Positions 35,808 through 44,926 of a DNA stretch of 64,000 bases are shown one piece after another. The notes beneath the pieces are model-generated. The model ran no database searches. It had not been told where the DNA came from and was given only the letters and a program-made list of their open reading frames with translations. The position numbers and the translations under genes are program-made. The first letter of the stretch is position 1. Each line of letters starts with the position of its first letter. The stretch spans positions 1,984,001 to 2,048,000 of the forward strand of contig NZ_CP012670.1 of assembly GCF_004135735.1 (NCBI RefSeq), in the 5' to 3' direction. The DNA comes from Sorangium cellulosum. GTDB taxonomy: Bacteria > Myxococcota_A > Polyangia > Polyangiales > Polyangiaceae.

Positions 35808-35953
35808 CTCCGAGAGCGCCCTGGCCGCCCTCGGATGACGGTGTGACCGCCGCGCCCCTCGGCGCGGCGCCATCGCGAGGGCCTCTCTCCTGCGCCATCC
35901 CCGGCGGGCTCCCGCTCTCGGCGTCGCCCCCGTAGCAGCCCGTGCGTGCCCGG

Positions 35954-37339
35954 CTACTCCGCCTCCTCCGCCTCGCCCTTGTCCCCGCGCAACCCGAGCG
36001 CCTTGCACTTCTTGTAGAGGTGGCTCCGCTCGAGCCCGAGCCCCCGCGCCGTCGCCGCCATCTGCCCCCCGTGGTGGCCGAGCGCCTCCTCCAAAATGGT
36101 CCGCTCCGCCTCCTCCGAGAGCACCCGGAACGGCACCCCCGGCCGGAAGAGCCCCCCCTTCATCGCGGCCTGCTGCCCCCCGAGGCACACCTTCACGTCG
36201 CCCTCGTCGATCGTGTCGTCGGGCGTCAGGATCACCAGGCGCTCGATGATGTTCCGCAGCTCCCGCACGTTCCCCGGGAAGCTGTAGGCGACCAGCATCC
36301 TCATCGCGCCGTCGGTCAACGCCATCCCCGGCCTGTCGTTCGCCTGCGTCGCGAGCGCGAGGAAATGCCGCGCGAGCAGCGGCACGTCCTCGCGCCGCGC
36401 ACGGAGCGGCGGCAGCGACAGCGGCAGCACGTTCAGCCGATCGTACAGGTCCGGCCGGAACTGCCCCTCGCGGCACGCCGCCTCGATGTCGCGGTTCGTC
36501 GCCGCCACCACGCGCACGTCCACCTTGATCGTCTCGTGCCCGCCCACGCGCTCGATCTCCCGCTCCTGCAGCACCCGCAAGAGCTTCGCCTGCATCGCGA
36601 GCGGCATGTCCCCGACCTCGTCGAGGAACAGCGTGCCGCCGCTCGCGCGCTCGAACTTGCCCCGGCGCTGCTTCGTCGCGCCCGTGAACGCCCCCGCCTC
36701 GTGCCCGAACATCTCGCTCTCGATGAGCTCGCTCGGGACCGCCGCGCAGTTCATCTTCTCCAGCGGCCCGCGCGCCCGCTTCGACGCGCCGTGGATCGCC
36801 CGCGCCACGAGCTCCTTGCCGGTGCCGCGCTCGCCCGTCACGAACACCGTCGCGGTCGCCTTCGCCGCCCGCGCGATCTGCTCGCGCAGCTCGAGCATCG
36901 CCCGGCTCTCTCCGATGAGCTCGCCGACCTGGCCGGTCTGCGTCCTCAGCGCCTTCGCCTCGGCCTCGGCCCGCACGAGGCGCAGCGTGTTCTCGAGCAC
37001 GAGCAGCAGCCGATCGGTCGAGAGCGGCTTCTCCAGAAAATCGATCGCGCCGAGCCGCGTCGCGCGGACGGCGGCGTCGATGGTCGCGTGGCCGCTCATC
37101 ATCAGGACCGGCAGATCCGAGCCCGCCGCGCGGACGCGCTGGAGCAGCTCGACGCCGTCGCCGTCGGGCAGCGAGACGTCGAAGAGCGCGATGTCGTAGC
37201 TCCGCTTCGCCAGCTTCTCCTCGGCCACCGCGACGCCGCCGGCGACGTCGACCGTGTAGCCCTCGAGCGACAGGGCCTTCTGGAGGGTCGTCAAGATCGC
37301 TCGCTCGTCGTCGAGCACCAGCACATGTCCGCGCGGCAT
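35954..37339 (-). CDS. NtrC-family sigma54-dependent response regulator
   Basis: 461 residues: receiver domain with phospho-acceptor D54 (ALFDVSLPDGDG) and the conserved Lys in LEKPL; AAA+ domain with Walker A GERGTGKE, the sigma54-contact loop GAFTGA, and Walker B LFLDEVGDM; and a C-terminal Fis-type HTH (GQMAATARGLGLERSHLYKKCKALGL). All key residues are intact. It activates sigma54 promoters through an unidentified sensor kinase; none is adjacent. The 3' region contains a 97-base segment duplicated as a fragment at 32926-33022. Confidence 0.95.
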   Translation of the reverse strand: MPRGHVLVLDDERAILTTLQKALSLEGYTVDVAGGVAVAEEKLAKRSYDIALFDVSLPDGDGVELLQRVRAAGSDLPVLMMSGHATIDAAVRATRLGAIDFLEKPLSTDRLLLVLENTLRLVRAEAEAKALRTQTGQVGELIGESRAMLELREQIARAAKATATVFVTGERGTGKELVARAIHGASKRARGPLEKMNCAAVPSELIESEMFGHEAGAFTGATKQRRGKFERASGGTLFLDEVGDMPLAMQAKLLRVLQEREIERVGGHETIKVDVRVVAATNRDIEAACREGQFRPDLYDRLNVLPLSLPPLRARREDVPLLARHFLALATQANDRPGMALTDGAMRMLVAYSFPGNVRELRNIIERLVILTPDDTIDEGDVKVCLGGQQAAMKGGLFRPGVPFRVLSEEAERTILEEALGHHGGQMAATARGLGLERSHLYKKCKALGLRGDKGEAEEAE

Positions 37340-37509
37340 CCCACCACCCTAGCGCGGAACCGCCGCGCTGGACGTGTGACACGCGCGTGACATCGGCGCG
37401 CTCGCGGCTGGCCGCGGCTCGCGGCGGCTCGCGGCGGGGCGCGGCGGGGCGCGCGATCGCATTGGAAAGGGGCCGCCGGCGCGCGGTCGCTATGGTAGCT
37501 TGGCGCAGG

Positions 37510-38640
37510 ATGTCTGCCGACGGTCCTGCGACGGCGGAAGGAGATCTGGAGCGCACGCCGTTCGCCCATCTCTTTGTCTACGCCATCGATCACCGGATCA
37601 CCGGAGCGCTCGTCCTGCTCGATCCCACCGGCGCCGAGCACACCCTGCGGATCGTCAGGGGGGCGCCGGTCAAGATCCGCCCGAGCGACGGCTATGCCCG
37701 GCTCGGCGAGATCCTGCTCGAGGAGCGGGTGATCTCCGCCGACACCCTGGCGGACGCGCTCGCGACGAGGGGCCTCCTGGGCGATGTGCTCCTGCTGTCG
37801 GGCTGCCTCGACACCGCCACGATCGACTGGCTCGCCCAGGTCCAGTTCGTGCGGCGGATGATGCGCCTGTTCGCGCTGCCCCCGGAGACGAGGTACCGCT
37901 ACTTCGACGGCCTCGACGCGCTGGCCGACTGGGGCGGAGATCCCGCGAAGGTCGAGCCCCTCGGGCTCCTCTGGGCAGGGCTGCGCGAGCACGGCGAGCG
38001 CTCGACGCGGCTGGAGCGGACCCTGGAGCGGATCGGGGCGACCCCCCTCCGCCTGCACCCCGCCTTCGAGCCGGGTCGCTTCGGCCTGGTCGAGGGCGAG
38101 CGCGCCGTGATCGACGCGCTCCAGCGCTCCACGCCCACGCTCGCGGCGCTCGTGCGGTCCGGGGTCGCGCCCGAGCCGCTCGTGCGCAAGCTCGTCTACG
38201 CCCTGGCGATCACCCGCTACCTCGACTTCGGCAGGGGCTGGCCGGTGGGGGTCGAGCCCTCGTCCAGCGTGCCCCCCGCGAGCGCGGCGAGCCTGTCCCT
38301 CGGGCGTATGCAGCTCCGCCCGACCCTGCACCGCGTGGGCGCCGCCGCGCCGGATCCCGCCGGCGACGGAGAGCGCGCGCCCGTGGTCGGGCGAGCCCGG
38401 CGCCGCGATCGCTGGTCCTCGGAGCCGTCGCCCTCCTCCGTCGTCGCGGGGGCGTCGCCGCTGATCGGCGGCTCGCTCGCGGCGGCGGTGGCGGCCGAGC
38501 TCGCCGGCGCCACCGGGACCGAGGACGAGCGCGCGACGCGCGGGCCGCCCCGCGCCGACAGGGATCGCGACGCCTGGAGCCCGTCCCCCACGGCCGAGGG
38601 CGGGGCTCCGGGCGGCTCGCCGGCCAGCGAGGACCCCTGA
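37510..38640 (+). CDS. DUF4388 (PatA-like N-terminal) domain protein
   Basis: 376 residues. The N-terminus GDLERTPFAHLFVYAIDHRITGALVLLDPTGAEHTLRIVRGAPV is a DUF4388 domain, common in myxobacterial regulatory and social-behaviour proteins. The middle (about 60-250) is helical with RLGEILLEERVISADTLADAL, resembling the DUF4388 extension linked to type II secretion GspE N-domain-like folds. The C-terminal 110 residues are disordered and Ser/Ala/Arg-rich. ATG at 37510 preferred because TATGGT (37491-37496) gives a start of transcription between it and the alternative ATG at 37492. Divergent from the NtrC regulator. Confidence 0.75.
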   Translation: MSADGPATAEGDLERTPFAHLFVYAIDHRITGALVLLDPTGAEHTLRIVRGAPVKIRPSDGYARLGEILLEERVISADTLADALATRGLLGDVLLLSGCLDTATIDWLAQVQFVRRMMRLFALPPETRYRYFDGLDALADWGGDPAKVEPLGLLWAGLREHGERSTRLERTLERIGATPLRLHPAFEPGRFGLVEGERAVIDALQRSTPTLAALVRSGVAPEPLVRKLVYALAITRYLDFGRGWPVGVEPSSSVPPASAASLSLGRMQLRPTLHRVGAAAPDPAGDGERAPVVGRARRRDRWSSEPSPSSVVAGASPLIGGSLAAAVAAELAGATGTEDERATRGPPRADRDRDAWSPSPTAEGGAPGGSPASEDP

Positions 38641-38643
38641 GGA

Positions 38644-38757
38644 GAGCGCCGGAGGCCGGACGAGGCGGCTCCGCCGCGCTGGAAGGCGCGCGCCCGCTCG
38701 AGGGGAGCGCCGGAGGCCGGACGAAGCGGCCCCGCGCTGGAAGGCGCGCGCCCTCTC
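38644..38757. repeat. About 60-bp tandem duplication right after the DUF4388 gene stop
   Basis: Unit 1 begins at 38644 and unit 2 at 38705; both run GAGCGCCGGAGGCCGGACGA and end CTGGAAGGCGCGCGCC, with a few bases deleted in unit 2. Confidence 0.85.
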
Positions 38758-38776
38758 CTTTATAGGCCGCCGAGCG

Positions 38777-40144
38777 ATGCCGAGATCCGCGCAACGCCCG
38801 CTCCCCGCTCGGGTGCACCTCCCCTCGGGCAGGGTGGCGCGCCTGTCGGACGCTGCCGCGCGCGCTCACGCGGCGGCCGTCCTCGGCGCGCGCGCGGACC
38901 GCGACGCCGGGGAGCGCGCGCCGATCGGCGCGTGCGCGCGCGACGTGCAGATCCTCGCGGGCCCGTCGGTGCTGGCCGATGCGCGCGGCGCGCCGCTGGA
39001 TCCGCTCGGCCTGCCGCTGCCCGACGCCCACGTCCTGCGGGCGCTGCTCGCGTTCGCCGGCGTCGTCCCCGAGGAGCCCGGCGCGTACTCCTGCGAGAAC
39101 TGCGGCGCTCCCTTCGAGGTCGCGCCGTCGAGCCTGCTGGAGATCGGGCCGTTCACCGACGGGGAGCTCGATGACCCCGAGCTCGATCGCCCGTTCGACT
39201 TCGGCGCGTCGCACCCGGTGCCGGCGCTCCGCGTGGGGCGCGCGCTCTGCCGCAGCGTGCGCTTCGTGGAGCGGACGGTCGAGGAGGCCATGCCGCTGCT
39301 CCGCGCGCCGTGCGACGGCGCGCTCCGCGTCACGCCGTCCCTGGTGGCGGCGATGGGCGTCGCGGCGCTCGGCCGCGAGCGCCGCGCCTCGGTGATCGCC
39401 GACGCGCTCGCCAGGGCGCCGGACGACGCGTGGGCCGCGATCGTCGACCTCTACCACGAGGCGCGCTACCCGGCGCGGCTCGTCGCGGTCCACCGCTGCG
39501 CGGGCTGCGGCGCGCGCAACGATCTCGATGTGCCCCTCGCGCGAGAGCTCGAGCGCGCCCCCCTCCGCGCCCCCGGCGACGGCGAGGACGATCGCGGTGC
39601 GCCGGGCTCCACGCCGCGGAGGGCGGGCGCGTTCCCGGATCTCGACGCGTTCGAGGCGCGCGTCCGCGCGGCGGCCGAGCGGATCTACGCGGCCCGCGGC
39701 GTGCGGAACATCGACCTGTTCATCGATGCGGGGGTGCCCGCCTGCGATGACGGCGGAGAGCCGCTGCTCGGGTGCTACGCGCCCGGGACGCCCGCGGACG
39801 ATCTCGGGATCGCCCGCCCCCCGGAAATCCGGATCTTCTACCGGACGTTCCGACTGGAAGCTCGCGAAGACCCCGGGTTCGACGTCGACGCGGAGATCGA
39901 CGAGACGATCGACCACGAGGTGACCCACCACCTGCACCACCTCGCCGGGAGCGATCCGCTCGACGACGAGGAGCGCGAGCAGATCGAGCGCGAGCAGCTG
40001 CGCCGGGTGGGGCACGCCGAGGCGGCGCGGCGCGCGCGACGCGGCGCCCTCGCGGAGCTCGGCGGCTTCGTGCGCGCGACGTGGCCGATCTGGGTGATCA
40101 CCGCCGTGGGATCCGCGCTCGCGTGGTGCGCGGGCGGCCGCTGA
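38777..40144 (+). CDS. Putative zinc-metallopeptidase-like protein with cysteine knuckles
   Basis: 455 residues. Two CxxC pairs, CENCGAPFE (about 110) and CAGCGARND (about 240), look like treble-clef or zinc-ribbon halves. Near the C-terminus IDHEVTHHLHHLAGSDPL contains HExxH (H380, E381, H384), suggestive of a minimal zincin; a third ligand could be an acidic residue in the following DDEERE. One membrane span ends the protein (WPIWVITAVGSALAWCAG, about 434-451). Activity not proven. TTTATA at 38759-38764 upstream may be a -10 box giving a very short leader. Confidence 0.6.
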   Translation: MPRSAQRPLPARVHLPSGRVARLSDAAARAHAAAVLGARADRDAGERAPIGACARDVQILAGPSVLADARGAPLDPLGLPLPDAHVLRALLAFAGVVPEEPGAYSCENCGAPFEVAPSSLLEIGPFTDGELDDPELDRPFDFGASHPVPALRVGRALCRSVRFVERTVEEAMPLLRAPCDGALRVTPSLVAAMGVAALGRERRASVIADALARAPDDAWAAIVDLYHEARYPARLVAVHRCAGCGARNDLDVPLARELERAPLRAPGDGEDDRGAPGSTPRRAGAFPDLDAFEARVRAAAERIYAARGVRNIDLFIDAGVPACDDGGEPLLGCYAPGTPADDLGIARPPEIRIFYRTFRLEAREDPGFDVDAEIDETIDHEVTHHLHHLAGSDPLDDEEREQIEREQLRRVGHAEAARRARRGALAELGGFVRATWPIWVITAVGSALAWCAGGR

Positions 40145-40241
40145 CGCCCGGCGCGGAGCGGCGCGCGCGCCGCGGCGGAGCGTCCGCTGCTTTCTTCGAA
40201 GCGGGAAGGGGAGCTGTCTATACTGCGGAGACAGCCGGAAG

Positions 40242-40832
40242 ATGTGCCGGGGGGCTCCCGGCTCCTCGAGCGCTGCCGTGCTCCTGCCGAGGATCGTGAA
40301 GACGAAGAGCTCGCCGGCCGTCGCGGCCGGATCCATCAAGGCGCCCCGTTCATCCAAGCGGGATGGCGATGCGCAGAACCGCCGGGGAAGTGCGGACGCC
40401 GTCGAGAAGCGCCGGGCCGCGCGCCGGTTCAACGAGCTGCTCCTGGGTGGCGGCGGTCGCGCCGGCGACGGCCGCACGGAGCGCCGGCGCCGGCGCCTGC
40501 TCGCGGAGCTGGCCGAAGGCGTCTCGCGGCGCGGCAAGCGGGCGCTCAAGCCGATCGACGTGCTCTCCCGGGTCGAGGAGCTCCTCGAGCTCGGCGAGCC
40601 GCTCGCCTCCATCCGAGAGGCGTACCCGCCTCCGCCCCCGGTCGAGGTGACCGCCGAGCTCGTGGAAGGCCTGAGGCACCTCCACCGCGCCTACGGCTTC
40701 TCCGCGGACGCCTACCGGTTCGTCGGGCTCGACGCGCACGCCCTGCGGAAGGCGGGGGTGCTCCGGGGCGGCCAGCGAGAGGGCCGGGGCAGCGCGCCTC
40801 CCCCCGAGGCCGCGCGCCACGGCGCCGCTTGA
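40242..40832 (+). CDS. Hypothetical basic protein
   Basis: 196 residues, Arg/Ala/Gly-rich and strongly basic up to about residue 100. The C-terminal half is ordered-looking: ALKPIDVLSRVEELLELGEPLASIREAYPPPPPVE and GLRHLHRAYGFSADAYRFVGLDAHALRKAG. No family recognised. A TATACT box at 40219-40224 lies 17 nt before the ATG at 40242, with GGAAG directly adjacent. Same strand as the downstream isomerase gene, 33 bases away. Confidence 0.5.
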   Translation: MCRGAPGSSSAAVLLPRIVKTKSSPAVAAGSIKAPRSSKRDGDAQNRRGSADAVEKRRAARRFNELLLGGGGRAGDGRTERRRRRLLAELAEGVSRRGKRALKPIDVLSRVEELLELGEPLASIREAYPPPPPVEVTAELVEGLRHLHRAYGFSADAYRFVGLDAHALRKAGVLRGGQREGRGSAPPPEAARHGAA

Positions 40833-40865
40833 CCTTGCCTGCCGTCGCGGGGATAACCCGCCGCG

Positions 40866-41900
40866 ATGCGCGCGAGAACGGTGAAGCTCTCCCTCGCCGC
40901 GGCCGCGATGGCGGTCGCGGGCGCGGCGTCGACCGGCCTGCCTCTCCGCGCCGAGGCCCAGCCGGCGCCCGCCGCCGCGGCGGACGCGGTGGTGGCGCGC
41001 GTCGGCGACGAGGTGATCACGGCGCGGGACGTCGAGCGCAGGCTCGCGCAGATCCCGCCGTTCCAGCTCCAGAGCCTCGGCCGCACCCCGGAGGAGATCC
41101 GGAGGCGCTTCGTGAGCCAGGTCCTCGTGCGCGAGCGGCTCCTGGCCCAGGGGGCCGCGTCGCAGAGGCTGTCCGAGCGCGCCGACGTGCAAGATCGCGT
41201 CCGCGGCGTGCTGCGCTCGGCGCTGCTGCAGCGCATCCAGGCGGAGGTGGCGGAGAGCTCCCCGGTGACGGACGAGGAGGTCCGCGCCTATTACGAGGCT
41301 CACCGGGACAAGTTCAGCTCCCCGGCCATGGTGGCGCTCTGGCGCATCGTCGTCGCGACGCGCGAGGAGGCGGAGGCCGTCCTGGCCGAGCTCAAGGAGG
41401 ACCCTTCCCCGCAGCGCTTCAAGGATCTCGCGCGCGAGAGGTCGCTCGACAAGGCCACCGGCATGCGCGGCGGTGATCTCGGCTTCGTGGCGCTCGACGG
41501 CGCCACGGCGGAGCCGGGGCTCACGGTCTCGCCGGCGCTCCTGGAGGCCGCCGCGCGGGTGAAGGACGCGGAGCTCGTGCCCGAGCCGGTCCCGGACGGC
41601 GATCGCTTCGCCGTGCTCTGGCGGCGGCAGAGCAGGAAGGCGGTGAGCCGCCCGCTGGAGCAGGAGGCGCCGGCCATCCGCCAGATCCTCGCGCACGGCA
41701 AGGTGGAAGCGCGGGTGAAGCAGCTCCTCGAGCGCCTGCGCGCGAAGGACGTCTCGGGCCACGCGCCCGAGCTCGTCGACCTCATCGACGTCACCTCGAC
41801 GGGCGATCTGCAGCCGCTCAGGCGCCCGGGCACCCTCGCGAGCAGCCGGCGCCCGGGCGCGCCCGCTCCGTCGCCCGTGCCGCGCCACGACCTGCGTTGA
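40866..41900 (+). CDS. Periplasmic PpiC/SurA-type peptidyl-prolyl cis-trans isomerase
   Basis: 344 residues with a signal peptide (cleavage near LRAEA, about residue 32). A SurA-like N-terminal helix region (VARVGDEVITARDVERRLAQ, ...RRFVSQVLVRERLLAQGA) precedes one parvulin-type domain (VTDEEVRAYYEAHRDKFSSPAMVALWRIVV ... GGDLGFVALDG, about 135-250). The C-terminus is Pro/Arg-rich and likely disordered. Probably assists folding of outer-membrane or secreted proteins. Parvulin active-site residues are only partly recognisable, so it may be mainly a chaperone. Confidence 0.83.
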   Translation: MRARTVKLSLAAAAMAVAGAASTGLPLRAEAQPAPAAAADAVVARVGDEVITARDVERRLAQIPPFQLQSLGRTPEEIRRRFVSQVLVRERLLAQGAASQRLSERADVQDRVRGVLRSALLQRIQAEVAESSPVTDEEVRAYYEAHRDKFSSPAMVALWRIVVATREEAEAVLAELKEDPSPQRFKDLARERSLDKATGMRGGDLGFVALDGATAEPGLTVSPALLEAAARVKDAELVPEPVPDGDRFAVLWRRQSRKAVSRPLEQEAPAIRQILAHGKVEARVKQLLERLRAKDVSGHAPELVDLIDVTSTGDLQPLRRPGTLASSRRPGAPAPSPVPRHDLR

Positions 41901-41948
41901 GGCGATGCGCTCGGCGCGGGCGCGCTCTCGGTCCGCCGCGGGCGGGCG

Positions 41949-42755
41949 TCAGCTGACGGCGAGGACGAGCGCGACGGCGGCGAGGCCCGAGGCGACGGTG
42001 AGCGCGAGCGCCGCCACGCTCCCGGCGCGTCGGGCGCGCTCCGCGGCCTCGGGGCGGAGCGCGTAGACGCCCTGGAGCAGCGCCGTGGAGGCCTTGCCCG
42101 GCACACGGAGCGACGCCGACAGGACCTGCCCGGCGCCCTGCACGCCGCTCGTGACGAGCATGACCAGCGCGCCGAGCGGGCCGGCCATGAGATCCCAGCC
42201 GCACGCGTAGAGCCCGAAGCGGAGGGCGCGCCTGCGCTCTGGCCGCGCGCCTTGACGGCGGGCGCCGAGGTCGAGGGCGGCCCCGTGCACGGTGTGGGCG
42301 AGCACCATCCACACGGTCAGCCCGGGGACGCCGACGGCGAGGCACTGGAGGGCGCTGTCGCGCGCGGCCGGGTTCCGGGCGAGCTCCAGCGTCAGGCTCG
42401 GCAGCGCCAGCGCCGCGACGGGCAGGAGCGCGACGATCATGGCGAGGATCGCGAGCGTCTCCGCCAGCAGCGCGAACCGCATGGCCGAAGGGAGCGCGCC
42501 GTCGGGCATCATCGCGAAGAAGGTCTCGGCCCCCAGCGTGGTGGCCTTCGAGGTGGCCCAGAGCCGCGACCAGACGCTGCCGACGGGGCGCTCCCAGGGG
42601 ATGATCGCGACGACCCCCGAGCTCCCGTCGCTCGCCGCAGCGCACCCGGCGCAATCCGGTTGACCGCAGCACGCGCAGAGGACCGCCGCGGGGACATCGA
42701 ACACCTCGTCGTCCCGCACGAGCTCACGGCGTACGCTGGCAGATTCCTTGGCCAT
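41949..42755 (-). CDS. Polytopic membrane protein with N-terminal cysteine motif
   Basis: 268 residues. The cytosolic N-terminus contains CACCGQPDCAGC (about 27-38), a likely metal-binding cluster. About five hydrophobic segments follow in a layout like Yip1-domain proteins (FALLAETLAILAMIVALLPVAALAL, LQCLAVGVPGLTVWMVLAHTVHGAAL). GGAGGTGCGCC precedes the ATG, a good ribosome site. Function unknown. It may form a unit with the similar zinc-ribbon membrane protein upstream on the same strand (240 bases away). Confidence 0.62.
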   Translation of the reverse strand: MAKESASVRRELVRDDEVFDVPAAVLCACCGQPDCAGCAAASDGSSGVVAIIPWERPVGSVWSRLWATSKATTLGAETFFAMMPDGALPSAMRFALLAETLAILAMIVALLPVAALALPSLTLELARNPAARDSALQCLAVGVPGLTVWMVLAHTVHGAALDLGARRQGARPERRRALRFGLYACGWDLMAGPLGALVMLVTSGVQGAGQVLSASLRVPGKASTALLQGVYALRPEAAERARRAGSVAALALTVASGLAAVALVLAVS

Positions 42756-42995
42756 GGCGCACCTCCGAGCAGCGGACCAAAGCTACTCCGCTCAAGGGTA
42801 CGCCGCGCGCGCGGGCCTGTCGACCCGAGACGCCCGGGAGCACGTTCCGACCGGATGCCGGGCCCGCCGGATGCCCCGCGCCGGACGCACCGGATGCGCG
42901 GGGGCGTCGCTTCGTCCTCGGAGATCGGCGCGCGCGCCTGGAGCGGCGGATTCCACGGCGCCGGCGAGCGATCCGCTGGACAGCGCGCGGCGCGA

Positions 42996-43625
42996 TCAGT
43001 GCAGCACCTCGTCGCCCCGTCGCGGCTGCCCGGTGGGGAGGTCGTCGAGCCTTCCTCCGAAGAACGCCGCGATGATCAGCGCGAGGAGCGCGATCGCCCC
43101 GGTCGCGTACAGCCCGTAGCCCCACGTGAAGCGGACGGGGCGGAGCAGCGTGCTGGCCGGCGTGAACAGCAGCCGCAGCGCGACGGTGGTGAGGGCGGTC
43201 GCCGCGAGGAAGGCGACGGCCACGCGCGCGCCCCGCATCTGGTGGATGGATCTCCGCGTCAAGACGAGGGGGATCATCACGAAGAAGGCGACCGCGGGGG
43301 CCCACATCCACCCGAGCCTGCGCGCGAGCCCGAAGCCGCTGAGGTCGCGCAGCTCGGGCGCGGTCTCGTGGACCCACGGCGCGAAGAAGGCCGCGAGGCC
43401 GAGGACCGCGAGCGCGAGCAGCGGCCCCCGGAAGCGCCCGGCGTAGGTCCAGGGGAGCGGCTCCCTGTGCGGCGGGAGCGGCTCGTCCGGGTCCTCGTGG
43501 AGCGCGTCGTACGAGGGAGGAAGCCTGGAGAGCGCCTCCAGCCGGAGGCCGCAGGCAGGGCACGTCTGCGCCTCTCTCGCCTCGAACAGCTCCCGGCAGA
43601 AGGGGCACGCGCGGAGCGCGGTCAT
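42996..43625 (-). CDS. Zinc-ribbon membrane protein
   Basis: 209 residues from the ATG complementary to 43623-43625. An N-terminal zinc ribbon CPFCRELFEAREAQTCPACG (7-26) is followed by four predicted membrane segments (for example PLLALAVLGLAAFFAPWVHE and AIALLALIIAAFFGG). Such proteins are common in myxobacteria; function unknown. A longer start 36 bases upstream is possible but adds only non-family residues before the zinc ribbon. Confidence 0.65.
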   Translation of the reverse strand: MTALRACPFCRELFEAREAQTCPACGLRLEALSRLPPSYDALHEDPDEPLPPHREPLPWTYAGRFRGPLLALAVLGLAAFFAPWVHETAPELRDLSGFGLARRLGWMWAPAVAFFVMIPLVLTRRSIHQMRGARVAVAFLAATALTTVALRLLFTPASTLLRPVRFTWGYGLYATGAIALLALIIAAFFGGRLDDLPTGQPRRGDEVLH

Positions 43626-43670
43626 CGAGGCGGGAGGATAGCGCAAGCGCAGGGCGGTCACCGCGCGTCC

Positions 43671-43733
43671 GGGGGCCGCATCCCCGGGTTCAGGGCGCGC
43701 ATTCCCGGTTCGGGGGCCGCATTCCGGGGTTCC
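43671..43733. repeat. Short triple repeat, 20-22 bp units
   Basis: Three imperfect units beginning near 43671, 43693 and 43713, each of the form GGGGCCGCATTCCCGGGTTC, in the gap before the pterin dehydratase gene. Confidence 0.55.
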
Positions 43734-43766
43734 ACCGCGGCGGGGCTTGGCTCATAGTTCCGCCCC

Positions 43767-44060
43767 ATGGGCAAGCGGGATCGGCTCCCGGACGATGAGA
43801 TCGCCGGGTTCATCGCGGCTCACCCGGGCTGGGCGCGAGCGGGCGAGCGGATTGAGCGGAGCTACTCGTTCCCGGATTACGGGGCCGCGGTCGGCTTCGT
43901 GATGCGGGTCGCGCTCCTGGCCGAGCGGCGCGATCACCACCCGGACGTCGCGCTGTCGTGGGGCAAGGTGCGGGTCGCGTGGTCCACGCATGACGCCGGC
44001 GGTCTGACGGCGCTCGATCTCGAGCTGGCCGAGCTGACCGACCGCCTCAACCCGGCCTGA
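43767..44060 (+). CDS. phhB: 4a-hydroxytetrahydrobiopterin dehydratase (pterin-4a-carbinolamine dehydratase)
   Basis: 97 residues, full family length. Dehydrates 4a-hydroxytetrahydrobiopterin during cofactor recycling; the paralogue also acts as a dimerisation co-factor in animals. The signature ERRDHHPDVALSWGKVRVAWSTHDAGGLT matches the family, where the H-H-P and a later His (THDAGG) form the active site. CATAGT at 43753-43758 lies 8 nt before the ATG, so the transcript may be nearly leaderless. 8 bases from rnc. Confidence 0.92.
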   Translation: MGKRDRLPDDEIAGFIAAHPGWARAGERIERSYSFPDYGAAVGFVMRVALLAERRDHHPDVALSWGKVRVAWSTHDAGGLTALDLELAELTDRLNPA

Positions 44061-44068
44061 CGTCGCGC

Positions 44069-44926
44069 GTGGGCAAGGTGCGTGGGATGCTCCCGAGCGA
44101 GCTGTTGCGGCGCCTGGATCTGGGGCTGGAGGGGGATCTGCCGCACCTCGAGGAGGCGCTGACCCATCCGAGCTTCTCGAACGAGCAGCGAGGCAGCCGG
44201 CGCGTGGACAACCAGCGCCTGGAGTTCCTGGGCGACGCCGTGCTCGGCCTCTGCGTCACGGAGCTGCTGATGGAGCGCTTCCCGGGGGCGCGGGAGGGCG
44301 AGCTCTCGATGATGCGCTCGGCGCTGGTCAACACGGACGCGCTCGCGGCGTGGGCGCGCGGGATCGAGCTCGGCGCCGCGCTGCGGGTCGGGCGCGGGGC
44401 CGAGGTCGCCGGAGAGCGCGACCAGACGAACGTGCTCGCCGACGCCGCCGAGGCGCTCGTCGCGGCCCTGTACCTCGATCGCGGCTTCGAGAGCGCGCGC
44501 GCGCTGAGCCGGAAGATCGTCGCGAGCCCGCTCGAGAAGCTCGCGAGCGGCAGCTCGCTCGGGCGCGACGCGAAGAGCGAGCTGCAGGAGCGCGTGCAGG
44601 CGCGCGGCGCGGCGTCGCCGCGCTACCGGCTGGTGGGCACGGAGGGGCCGGACCACGATCGCGCGTTCCTCGTCGCCGTCGAGGTCGACGGGGAGGTCAT
44701 CGGCACCGGCCAGGGCCGATCGAAGAAGCTCGCGGAGCAGGCCGCCGCGCGCGCGGCGCTCGAGGCGCTCGCGGCGGGCGTCGCGCCGGGGCCCGCGCCC
44801 GTCTCACCGCCCGAAGGGGCGCCCGCCGGGGGCCCGGATGGCGCGCCCGAGGGCAGGGGGGCGCCGCCGGAGAGCGGCGGGGCGTCCCCTTCGCGACCCA
44901 TGAACGACCGAGGACCCAGTCGATGA
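44069..44926 (+). CDS. rnc: Ribonuclease III
   Basis: Double-strand-specific endoribonuclease for rRNA and mRNA processing. 285 residues from the GTG at 44069 (an ATG at 44087 is an equally plausible start). The RNase III signature QRLEFLGDAVLGL is present, followed by the second acidic cluster in DAAEALVAALYLD, then a C-terminal dsRNA-binding domain (KSELQERVQARGAASPRYRLV ... GQGRSKKLAEQAAARAALEAL). The last 50 residues are Pro/Gly-rich, an extension beyond the usual end. Its stop overlaps the next ATG (ATGA). Confidence 0.95.
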   Translation: MGKVRGMLPSELLRRLDLGLEGDLPHLEEALTHPSFSNEQRGSRRVDNQRLEFLGDAVLGLCVTELLMERFPGAREGELSMMRSALVNTDALAAWARGIELGAALRVGRGAEVAGERDQTNVLADAAEALVAALYLDRGFESARALSRKIVASPLEKLASGSSLGRDAKSELQERVQARGAASPRYRLVGTEGPDHDRAFLVAVEVDGEVIGTGQGRSKKLAEQAAARAALEALAAGVAPGPAPVSPPEGAPAGGPDGAPEGRGAPPESGGASPSRPMNDRGPSR